From JBHIBD01 sp046758865 (lineage in GTDB: Bacteria > Planctomycetota > Brocadiia > Brocadiales > Bathyanammoxibiaceae): a stretch of 7,380 nucleotides of DNA. The stretch spans positions 1 to 7,380 of the forward strand of contig JBHIBD010000089.1 of NCBI GenBank assembly GCA_046758865.1, written 5' to 3'. Positions 1 to 5,119 of the stretch are shown piece by piece. A model generated the notes under the pieces. The model was not told the origin of the DNA. It worked only from the letters and a program-made list of their open reading frames with translations, and searched no databases. Each line of letters opens with the position of its first letter. The stretch's first letter is position 1. Both the position numbers and the translations under genes were made by a program.

Positions 1-216
1 GCTGACAGGCATCTTGCCGGTATCGTTGTTGAACTGCCCGATGGCCGCACAGATGAGCTGTACGTCCTTCTGTGCCCTTTTCAGCTTCGAGTCCCTGATG
101 TACTTGGTAAGGGTGGGCACAAGAACTCCTGCCAAGACGGCGATTATACCAAGCACTATTACCATCTCAATGAGCGTGAAACCGCCGCTTTTGCTAGACT
201 TCTTTGCCAAAGACAT
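1..216 (-). CDS. GspG-like prepilin/pseudopilin, N-terminal part (cut by window edge)
   Basis: The 72 visible residues are the N-terminus of a type IV pilin-like protein. A short basic leader (MSLAKKSSKSGG) ends at Gly12, followed by Phe13 and the pilin signature FTLIE with Glu at mature position +5. A hydrophobic helix runs to about residue 37. A peptidase of the PilD type is expected to cut between Gly12 and Phe13, and the mature protein would sit in the inner membrane before assembly into a pseudopilus. The stretch after the helix ends in DTGKMP, the same pattern as the DTGEFP of the upstream neighbour, which points to the major pseudopilin (GspG) class. The start is fixed by a strong AGGAGG site 7 nt upstream. 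It lies 37 bp downstream of the other pilin gene on the same strand, so they are probably cotranscribed. Whether it serves type II secretion, a type IV pilus or a related system cannot be told from here. Confidence 0.88.
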   Translation of the reverse strand, partial: MSLAKKSSKSGGFTLIEMVIVLGIIAVLAGVLVPTLTKYIRDSKLKRAQKDVQLICAAIGQFNNDTGKMPVS

Positions 217-253
217 CTTTCTTCCTCCTGCTGAAGTAAAAGGTAAAACGTCC

Positions 254-898
254 TTATTCACTAGTAAATAGGAGAAACCCTACATCGTCGTCCTCAGTTG
301 AGACATTTAAGGCGGTATTGGAGTTCAATATCTCCGATTTTATGTCCGTCTCTATGGTCTTGTTAGGCCCGCCGGAGATTATCCACGCAAAAATGGGCAA
401 AACAGCCGTCCCGGGGTCGTAGAAACCTCTAGCTATTATTAGGTAATTCCTGCCCCAGGGGTCTCGGCCTATGTCTCCGATATAGGGACCATTCCACTTT
501 ACGTTATTGTTTCTATAGCCATTGGCCGTGCCGCCGGGGTTGTCTATCAGGAGGTGGTTGTTTATCTCGTCAGTCTCTGTAAGGCCCCACAACGCGGGTA
601 GTCCCGTAGCGAACTCGGGGTCAAGGCTGCTGTCGTTACTGCTCCTCAAAACCTCTATTTTATTCTTTCCAGCAACCGTCCTGGCAGGGAACTCGCCTGT
701 GTCCTGATAAAAGCTGGCGATGGCCGTGGCAAGGCTCTTTATATCAGACTCAGCGGCAACTATCTTTGCCGTTAGAATCTTGTCCGTTGCAATGGCGACA
801 ACAATGAGTGCTAATATTCCGACGACCGCTACCACCACGACCACCTCCACAAGGGTAAAGCCTCTTTCATCCTTTAGAAATACGGCCCAATTAGCCAT
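254..898 (-). CDS. GspG-like type II secretion/type IV pilin family protein
   Basis: A 214-residue prepilin. The leader MANWAVFLKDERG ends at Gly13; Phe14 begins the FTLVE signature with Glu18 at mature position +5, followed by a very Val-rich membrane helix to about residue 37. The globular part carries GspG hallmarks: DTGEFP (66-71), NGPYI (136-140), DPWGRNYLI (146-154), and SGGPNKTIETD (175-185), which matches the region of the GspG calcium-binding loop. In that family the protein is the major pseudopilin that pushes substrates out through the secretin. At 214 residues it is longer than the usual 140-150, with extra sequence between residues 75 and 130. The ribosome site is modest (AGAGGA about 9 nt upstream). 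A sigma-54-like promoter precedes it. No other secretion gene is visible, so the parent system is unknown; a minor or variant pilin is possible. Confidence 0.87.
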   Translation of the reverse strand: MANWAVFLKDERGFTLVEVVVVVAVVGILALIVVAIATDKILTAKIVAAESDIKSLATAIASFYQDTGEFPARTVAGKNKIEVLRSSNDSSLDPEFATGLPALWGLTETDEINNHLLIDNPGGTANGYRNNNVKWNGPYIGDIGRDPWGRNYLIIARGFYDPGTAVLPIFAWIISGGPNKTIETDIKSEILNSNTALNVSTEDDDVGFLLFTSE

Positions 899-924
899 TC
901 TTTTTGTTCCTCTTTATAGTGTAC

Positions 925-939
925 GCAACAGGCGTGCCA
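925..939 (-). promoter_or_regulatory. Sigma-54 (RpoN) -24/-12 promoter for the pilin genes
   Basis: On the minus strand this reads TGGCACGCCTGTTGC. It matches the RpoN consensus TGGCAC-N5-TTGC, with the invariant GG and GC dinucleotides at the correct spacing. Transcription would start near position 913, leaving a leader of about 15 nt that holds the AGAGGA ribosome site before the ATG at 898. Pilin genes in several Gram-negative lineages are known to be RpoN-dependent, which fits. A TATAAA at about 912-917 on the same strand is a possible sigma-70 -10, but it has no good -35 at proper spacing. Confidence 0.72.
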
Positions 940-1023
940 CAAAGGTACTGCGGAAGTGTGATTTCGCAGATACTCTAAGCCGCATCAAACAAAGCACTTA
1001 TGATATTTTGCCTATGTATATTT

Positions 1024-1033
1024 AGTGTACACT
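1024..1033. promoter_or_regulatory. Perfect 10-bp palindrome, candidate activator/repressor site
   Basis: AGTGTACACT is a perfect palindrome about 115 bp upstream of the predicted sigma-54 start near 913. Its half (TAGTGTAC) recurs at 917-924, next to the promoter. Enhancer-binding proteins that open sigma-54 promoters usually bind 80-200 bp upstream, so the position fits. Its function is inferred from position and symmetry only. Confidence 0.35.
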
Positions 1034-1049
1034 CTTTTCTGCAGGCATC

Positions 1050-1093
1050 GGAGCTACAAATTTTGTAGTTAGTGCCACAGACTTTGTAGCCCC
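1050..1093. repeat. Inverted repeat GGAGCTACAAA / TTTGTAGCCCC with internal palindrome
   Basis: GGAGCTACAAA (1050-1060) pairs with TTTGTAGCCCC (1083-1093), 10 of 11 positions, across a 22-nt loop. The left arm also forms a perfect 15-nt palindrome, CTACAAA-T-TTTGTAG (1054-1068), so two mutually exclusive foldings exist. It could be a protein-binding site about 150 bp upstream of the pilin promoter or a fragment of a dispersed repeat. The motif GCTACAAAA with a following TTTTGT recurs at 6704-6720. Confidence 0.45.
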
Positions 1094-1382
1094 TAACCAA
1101 CTGTAAAGACGGTAATTATCAAAGCTGTTGCCAGCCCGCCGAATAGGTTGAAAACGTAGGGACGGGGCTTGTCCGTGCGGGCAGCCACAAGGGCTGGGGG
1201 TCGAGAACTGTCCATAAGTTTTCCAGTATTTCTACCGTTGCTTCATTAGTGCTGGTGTAGGGTCTCGGCTCCTCCACAAAGTGGTACTTTTCGGTTGATA
1301 TTAGGCACAATTTGGATAACATGAAAAACAAAGGAGAGTTTGTACCTCTCTCATCTCAAATAATTTAGGAGGGGGTCGTAAA

Positions 1383-1664
1383 ATGACGGACAGGCTTATT
1401 GAATTTTACGGTACAGAGTGTGGGCACTGCAAGGAGATGGAGCCCCTGATTGCGAGACTGGAGAGCGAGGAGGAGGTAAGGGTCACAAGGCTTGAGATCT
1501 GGCACAATAGCCAGAATGCGGCACTTATGGAGAAACTGGATAGAGATGAAAAGGGCCAGACATTCTGCGGCGGTGTCCCCTTTTTCTATAACGAGAAGAC
1601 AGGCAAGAAGATTTGCGGTACTACTAACTACGAGAAGCTCAAAGAATGGGCTTTAGGAGAGTAG
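1383..1664 (+). CDS. Small CGHC thioredoxin-like protein
   Basis: A 93-residue protein with the start of a thioredoxin fold: the beta strand LIEFYG, then TECGHCKEM with the redox pair Cys13-Cys16 at the start of a helix. Later GGVPFFYN (63-70) carries the Val-Pro that forms the cis-proline loop facing the active site. CGHC is the active-site tetrapeptide known from protein disulfide isomerases; classic thioredoxin has CGPC. Two further cysteines, Cys62 beside the cis-Pro loop and Cys78, could form a second or regulatory disulfide. There is no signal peptide, so it should act in the cytoplasm. The start is set by AGGAGGGGG about 8 nt upstream. It is the first gene of the dehydrogenase operon, 12 bp before E1-alpha copy 1, which suggests coupled translation and a link to the dithiol chemistry of the complex. 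Its actual substrate is unknown. Confidence 0.85.
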   Translation: MTDRLIEFYGTECGHCKEMEPLIARLESEEEVRVTRLEIWHNSQNAALMEKLDRDEKGQTFCGGVPFFYNEKTGKKICGTTNYEKLKEWALGE

Positions 1665-1676
1665 AGGAGCTGTCAG

Positions 1677-2738
1677 ATGCCAAGAAAACCCATTAAGAAC
1701 TTTAGGGTAGAATACCTGCGGGTCCTTGATAATAGTGGTAATGTGGACAAGGCCCTCATGCCGAGGCTTGGCCGCGATCAGATAAAGGAACTCTATGAGC
1801 TTATGGTACTTATCAGGACTTTTGACGACAAGGCCTTTAGCCTGCAGAGGCAAGGAAGACTGGGAACGTATTTACAGGTAAGAGGTCAGGAGGCATCTCA
1901 AGTTGGTGCGGCGTACGCCTTGCGGAAAGAGGACTGGATTTTCCCCACATACAGGGAATCTGGTGCCCTTATAACAAGAAAACACCCGATGCATATGCTC
2001 CTTCAGTACTGGGGAGGCGACGAGGGCGGTCTTAAAAGCCCTGAAGGCCTAAATAATTTCCCCATCGCTATTACTGTGGGTGCCCATATACCCCATGGAA
2101 CTGGCGTTGCCTGGGCATCAAAGATGCTTAAAGAGAAGGTCGTTACTATGACCTACTTTGGCGATGGTGCTACCTCAAAGGGAGATTTTCACGAAGGTCT
2201 CAATTTTGCTGGAATCTTCCAGATGCCCGCCGTCTTTATCTGCCAGAATAACGGCTTTGCTATCTCCTTGCCTAGGGGGAAGCAAACCAGTTCAGAGACC
2301 CTTGCCCAGAAGGCCATCGGCTACGGCTTCAACGGCATACAGGTGGATGGAAACGATATCTTTGCCGTTTACAAGGCAGCGAAAGAGGCCGTGGACAGGG
2401 CAAGAAAGGGAAAAGGGCCTACTCTCATAGAATGCATTACTTACAGGCTTGCTGACCATTCCACCTCTGACAACTCTTCCAGGTACAGGCCAAAGAAGGA
2501 AGTGGGGGAATGGCAGAAAAAAGACCCCATAGACAGGTTGGAAAAGTACATGAGGAAGAATAGGATTCTTACTAATAAGTACAAACAGTCAGTTATTCAA
2601 CAATCAAAAGATAGGGTTGAGAAGGCGGTGGAGGATTATGCGAAGGTCCCACCACCTGAGCCAGTAGATTTTTTTAAAAATACGTATATTCAGCCCACAT
2701 GCCAGCTCGAGGAACAGATGGAAGAATTAACGAAATAG
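1677..2738 (+). CDS. pdhA: 2-oxo acid (probably pyruvate) dehydrogenase E1-alpha, copy 1
   Basis: A 353-residue alpha subunit of the thiamine-diphosphate (ThDP) E1 of a 2-oxo acid dehydrogenase. E1 decarboxylates the oxo acid and reductively acylates the lipoyl arm of E2. Visible motifs are FPTYRE (89-94) with the Tyr92-Arg93 pair that contacts the cofactor diphosphate, VGAHIPHG (134-141), and the metal/ThDP motif GDGATSKGDFHE (162-173) ending in NNGFAIS (191-197). The phosphorylation-loop-like HSTSD (261-265) carries the conserved His261. The region after NN (AQKA, GIQVDGND, GPTLIE) resembles Bacillus-type PdhA, so pyruvate is the likeliest substrate; branched-chain oxo acids or acetoin are alternatives. 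Length is normal for the bacterial alpha-beta type. The ribosome site GAGGAG lies 8-13 nt upstream, just after the thioredoxin-like gene. All pocket residues I can check are intact, so this is probably the active alpha subunit. Confidence 0.9.
   Translation: MPRKPIKNFRVEYLRVLDNSGNVDKALMPRLGRDQIKELYELMVLIRTFDDKAFSLQRQGRLGTYLQVRGQEASQVGAAYALRKEDWIFPTYRESGALITRKHPMHMLLQYWGGDEGGLKSPEGLNNFPIAITVGAHIPHGTGVAWASKMLKEKVVTMTYFGDGATSKGDFHEGLNFAGIFQMPAVFICQNNGFAISLPRGKQTSSETLAQKAIGYGFNGIQVDGNDIFAVYKAAKEAVDRARKGKGPTLIECITYRLADHSTSDNSSRYRPKKEVGEWQKKDPIDRLEKYMRKNRILTNKYKQSVIQQSKDRVEKAVEDYAKVPPPEPVDFFKNTYIQPTCQLEEQMEELTK
1803..1942 (+). repeat. Near-identical tract shared by the two E1-alpha genes (first copy)
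   Basis: This tract matches 2964-3103 at 136 of 140 positions by my count; differences are at 1859, 1898, 1901 and 1928. It encodes residues 43-90, which are identical in both proteins. Outside it the genes are clearly more diverged, including at the next codons. The pattern suggests recent gene conversion between the paralogues. Confidence 0.75.
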
Positions 2739-2837
2739 TAACATATCGAGGATTTCTTTACAGCCTTGCACGACAAGGTGTAGGACAGGCCGTGATCCTT
2801 TTGCCCTTAGGCAGGAATTGAAAAGAGATGAGAGGCA
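2739..2837 (+). other. 99-bp spacer between the E1-alpha genes, small hairpins
   Basis: No gene fits here. CCTTG-CACGA-CAAGG (2764-2778) is a 5-bp perfect hairpin, and a weaker TGCC/GGCA hairpin lies around 2804-2815. Neither has a U-tract, so they look like processing or stability elements more than terminators. The 9-mer GCCTTGCAC also occurs in the next spacer (3922-3930). Confidence 0.4.
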
Positions 2838-3899
2838 ATGCCCAGGAAAACCCCGAGGACTTTCGAGGTAGAATACCTGCAGGTCCTTGATACTGGCGGG
2901 AACGCTGAGAAAGGGCTTATGCCCGGGCTGAACCACGACCAGATAAAGGAGCTCTATGAGTTCATGGTACTTATCAGGACTTTTGACGACAAGGCCTTTA
3001 GCCTGCAGAGGCAAGGAAGGCTGGGAACGTATTTACAGGTAAGAGGTCAGGAGGCATCACAGGTTGGTGCGGCGTACGCCTTGCGGAAGGAGGACTGGAT
3101 TTTTCCGTCTGGCAGGGATGTAGGAGTGCTTATTACCAGGAATCACCCCTTGCACATGCTTCTTCAGTACAGGGGTGGGGACGAAAGGGGTGTTAGGGCC
3201 CCTGAAGGGCTTAATAACTTTCCCATCACCGTCCCCGTGTCCACCCAGATACCCATCTGTACAGGTGCTGCATGGGCATCGAAGATGCGCAGGGAGAGGG
3301 CAGTCCATATGGTAGTCTTCGGGGATGGAGCCACCTCCAGGGCAGATTTTCATGAGGGCCTTAATTTTGCCGGTATATTTAAGGTCCCAGCGGTGTTTGT
3401 ATGTGAGAACAACGGCTATGCAATTTCGCTGCCCAGGGCCAGACAGACCGCTGCAGAGACCCTTGCACAGAAGGCGTTTGGCTACGGCTTTGAGGGCATA
3501 CAAGTGGATGGAAACGACGTTTTTGCGGTCTATAGCGCTGCGAGCCGCGCAGTAGAAAAGGCGAGAAAAGGGGGTGGCCCTACACTTATAGAGTGTATCA
3601 CGTACAGGATTGCGGGCCATTCCACCTCCGACGACGATTCAAGATATAGGAGCAGACAGGAGGTCAAGGAATGGCAAAAGAAAGACCCCCTGGACAGGCT
3701 TGAGAAGTATATGAGAAAGAACAAGATTTTTACTGATGAATACAAGCAATCTATTATTCAAAAATCAAAGAAGAGGGTTGAGAAGGCGGTGGAGGATTAT
3801 GAGAAGGTTCCCCCACCTAAGCCAGTGGATTTCTTTGCAAATACATATGCCAAGCCAACGGACCAACTAAAAGAACAGATGAAAGAGCTGATTGGGTGA
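2838..3899 (+). CDS. E1-alpha paralogue, copy 2, with altered cofactor pocket
   Basis: 353 residues, aligning with copy 1 end to end without gaps, so it arose by duplication. The body of the family is kept: GDGATS (162-167), DFHEG (170-174), NNGYAIS (191-197), GIQVDGND and HSTSDD with His261. Several pocket positions differ from copy 1: Tyr92 is Gly (PSGRD instead of PTYRE), Glu94 is Asp, Gly135 is Ser, His140 is Ile and Gly169 is Ala. Tyr92 and Gly135 lie in segments known to line the ThDP site, so binding or catalysis may be weakened or retuned. The reading frame is full length and still conserved in the C-terminal part, which argues against simple decay. It could be an E1-alpha for another oxo acid, a structural or regulatory alpha subunit in a mixed tetramer, or an early pseudoenzyme. 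Start ATG has GAGAGG 4-5 nt upstream. It follows copy 1 after 99 bp. Confidence 0.85.
   Translation: MPRKTPRTFEVEYLQVLDTGGNAEKGLMPGLNHDQIKELYEFMVLIRTFDDKAFSLQRQGRLGTYLQVRGQEASQVGAAYALRKEDWIFPSGRDVGVLITRNHPLHMLLQYRGGDERGVRAPEGLNNFPITVPVSTQIPICTGAAWASKMRRERAVHMVVFGDGATSRADFHEGLNFAGIFKVPAVFVCENNGYAISLPRARQTAAETLAQKAFGYGFEGIQVDGNDVFAVYSAASRAVEKARKGGGPTLIECITYRIAGHSTSDDDSRYRSRQEVKEWQKKDPLDRLEKYMRKNKIFTDEYKQSIIQKSKKRVEKAVEDYEKVPPPKPVDFFANTYAKPTDQLKEQMKELIG
2964..3103 (+). repeat. Near-identical tract shared by the two E1-alpha genes (second copy)
   Basis: Partner of 1803-1942 at a constant offset of 1161 bp. It ends directly before the codons for Ser91-Gly92-Arg93, where copy 1 has Thr-Tyr-Arg. 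Confidence 0.75.
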
Positions 3900-3917
3900 G
3901 ACCTCTGCCTCTTAAGC

Positions 3918-3932
3918 GTGTGCCTTGCACAC
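3918..3932 (+). other. Hairpin in the spacer before E1-beta
   Basis: GTGTGC-CTT-GCACAC is a perfect 6-bp stem with a 3-nt loop, 18 bp after the stop of E1-alpha copy 2. A G-run follows instead of a T-run, so it is not a typical terminator. It may protect or mark an mRNA end between the two alpha genes and E1-beta. Confidence 0.45.
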
Positions 3933-3998
3933 AGGGGGGCGCATTGCAGTATTAGCCTGTTTTATATTAGGTTACGACAGCTACCTCTTTGGGTTTCT

Positions 3999-4003
3999 GG
4001 GAG
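3999..4003 (+). promoter_or_regulatory. Ribosome binding site that decides the E1-beta start
   Basis: GGGAG sits 6 nt before ATG 4010. It would fall inside the coding region if the in-frame TTG at 3989 were used, and that TTG has no comparable site upstream. Confidence 0.7.
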
Positions 4004-4009
4004 ACAAAG

Positions 4010-4978
4010 ATGGCAAGGCTCAATATAGTTCAGGCCATCAACCTCGCACTAAAGCAGGAGATGAGGAGGGATAAAAAGGTGGTAGTCCTTGGCGAGGATG
4101 TTGGCAAAAGCGGGGGTGTCTTCAGGGCAACTGACGGCCTGCAAGAGGAGTTTGGAGACGACAGGGTCGTTGACACACCCCTTTCAGAGGTAGGCATAGT
4201 TGGGACGTCCATCGGCCTGGCCACAAATGGCATGCACCCCGTGGCCGAGATACAGTTCAGTGGCTTCCTTTACTCAGCCTTTGACCAGATTACTACACAC
4301 GCCGCCAGGATAAGGACGAGGAGTAGGGGCAGGTTTACATGCCCTATGGTGGTAAGGAGCCCCTATGGGGGAGGGATCAGGGCACTAGAACTGCACAGCG
4401 AGAGTCAGGAGGCAATCCTGGCCCATACCCCGGGTATAAAGGTCGTAATCCCATCAAGACCTTACGATGCAAAGGGTCTTTTAATATCAGCCATAAGGGA
4501 CCCCGACCCAGTGGTCTTCCTCGAGCCTACCAGAGTATATAGGGCAATAAAGGAGGACGTGCCTGAGAAGGAATACACCATACCCCTTGGCAAGGCCAAC
4601 ATCGTAAGAGAAGGGACAGACCTTACCGTCATCTCTTGGGGCGCCATGATGAAGTATACCCGGGAGGCCTTGGAAAAGATAAAATATAGCGCCGAGGTAA
4701 TAGACATAAGGACGATAAGCCCTCTGGATTCTAAAACCATAATAAACTCGGTCAGAAAGACTGGAAGGTGTTTAATAGTGCATGAGGCACCTAGGACCTG
4801 CGGATTCGGTGCGGAAATAATTGCGCAGATAAATGAGAAGGCATTCCTCCATATGGAGGCGCCAGTTGAGAGGGTAACGGGTTTCGATGTCCCCTTCCCC
4901 ATGTTCAAGCTGGAGAGTTATTACCTGCCGGATGAGAGAAGAATCTTGAGGGGTGTGGAAAAGGTAATGAAGTTCTGA
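4010..4978 (+). CDS. pdhB: 2-oxo acid (probably pyruvate) dehydrogenase E1-beta
   Basis: A 322-residue beta subunit that pairs with E1-alpha to form the alpha2-beta2 E1. Family features in order: GEDVGKSGGVFRAT (28-41), DTPLSE (55-60) with Glu60 in the motif known to contact the aminopyrimidine of ThDP, PVAEIQFSGF (77-86), the LHSES motif (128-132) with the conserved active-site His129, and PSRPYDAKGLL (148-158). The transketolase C-terminal domain (about 195-315) includes VISWGAM and VIDIRTISPLDSKTI. Length is standard. A TTG 21 nt upstream (3989) is in frame, but the ATG at 4010 has GGGAG at ideal spacing and starts the usual MARLNIVQAI sequence, so it is preferred. It lies 110 bp after E1-alpha copy 2 and is the only beta gene for two alpha genes. 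All key residues are present. Confidence 0.92.
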   Translation: MARLNIVQAINLALKQEMRRDKKVVVLGEDVGKSGGVFRATDGLQEEFGDDRVVDTPLSEVGIVGTSIGLATNGMHPVAEIQFSGFLYSAFDQITTHAARIRTRSRGRFTCPMVVRSPYGGGIRALELHSESQEAILAHTPGIKVVIPSRPYDAKGLLISAIRDPDPVVFLEPTRVYRAIKEDVPEKEYTIPLGKANIVREGTDLTVISWGAMMKYTREALEKIKYSAEVIDIRTISPLDSKTIINSVRKTGRCLIVHEAPRTCGFGAEIIAQINEKAFLHMEAPVERVTGFDVPFPMFKLESYYLPDERRILRGVEKVMKF

Positions 4979-5047
4979 TGGCCTTTTTAGGGAGTTGGAG
5001 TATTTCACGTGGCGTATGAGTTGAGGCTGTTGGCGAAGTCTGCGTAA

Positions 5048-5085
5048 GGACAGCGCATGCCTCAGGCGTGAGATAAGCCCTGTCC
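5048..5085 (+). other. Branched inverted repeat in the E1-beta/E2 spacer
   Basis: GGACAG (5048-5053) pairs with CTGTCC (5080-5085). Inside it, CATGCC-TCA-GGCGTG (5056-5070) forms a second hairpin with one wobble pair. No T-run follows. The inner part belongs to a repeat seen again at 6591-6611. Confidence 0.5.
5053..5071 (+). repeat. Dispersed repeat GCGCAT-GCCTCAGGCGTGA, copy 1
   Basis: This 19-nt sequence recurs at 6591-6611 with a 2-nt insertion (CC after GCGCAT). One copy follows E1-beta and the other follows E2, both outside coding sequence, as expected for a short intergenic repeat family. Confidence 0.6.
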
Positions 5086-5119
5086 CTGCATTTACGGGAT
5101 ATTTCTAAGGGGTCTCATT

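Larger units (their letters stand above)
899..1382. other. 484-bp divergent intergenic region with palindromes, no convincing gene
   Basis: This spacer separates the minus-strand pilins from the plus-strand dehydrogenase operon. It holds the sigma-54 element, two perfect short palindromes (1024-1033 and 1054-1068), a longer imperfect inverted repeat (1050-1093), and a decayed palindromic stretch at about 1134-1200. That stretch has GCCCGC/GCGGGC at 1134-1139/1177-1182 and CAGCC/GGCTG at 1182-1186/1192-1196, and looks like a remnant of a dispersed intergenic repeat. A 70-codon minus-strand reading frame at 1119-1331 has no ribosome site and no recognisable protein character. I see no strong -35/-10 pair for the dehydrogenase operon; TTGATA at 1295-1300 has no good partner. 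Confidence 0.6.

Noticed and set aside
1119..1331. 70-codon minus-strand frame in the pilin/operon spacer
   Set aside because: No ribosome site, no domain-like composition, and it overlaps decayed palindromic repeat sequence.
1332..1382. Riboswitch or attenuator before the thioredoxin-like gene
   Set aside because: Only a 5-bp GAGAG/CTCTC hairpin (1334-1338/1346-1350) is seen. There is no recognisable aptamer and no terminator.
3255..3260. His140 to Ile in E1-alpha copy 2 as a catalytic loss on its own
   Set aside because: As I recall, Bacillus-type and human E1-alpha lack His at the equivalent site (Gln and Leu respectively), so this change alone is not decisive. Tyr92 and Gly135 are stronger.
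3057..3620. 187-codon minus-strand frame inside E1-alpha copy 2
   Set aside because: It lies entirely antisense to a well conserved gene and shows no family features of its own. Similar antisense frames over E1-beta and E2 were rejected for the same reason.
3989..4009. TTG start extending E1-beta by 7 residues
   Set aside because: The ATG at 4010 has a well placed GGGAG and matches the usual family N-terminus; the TTG has neither.
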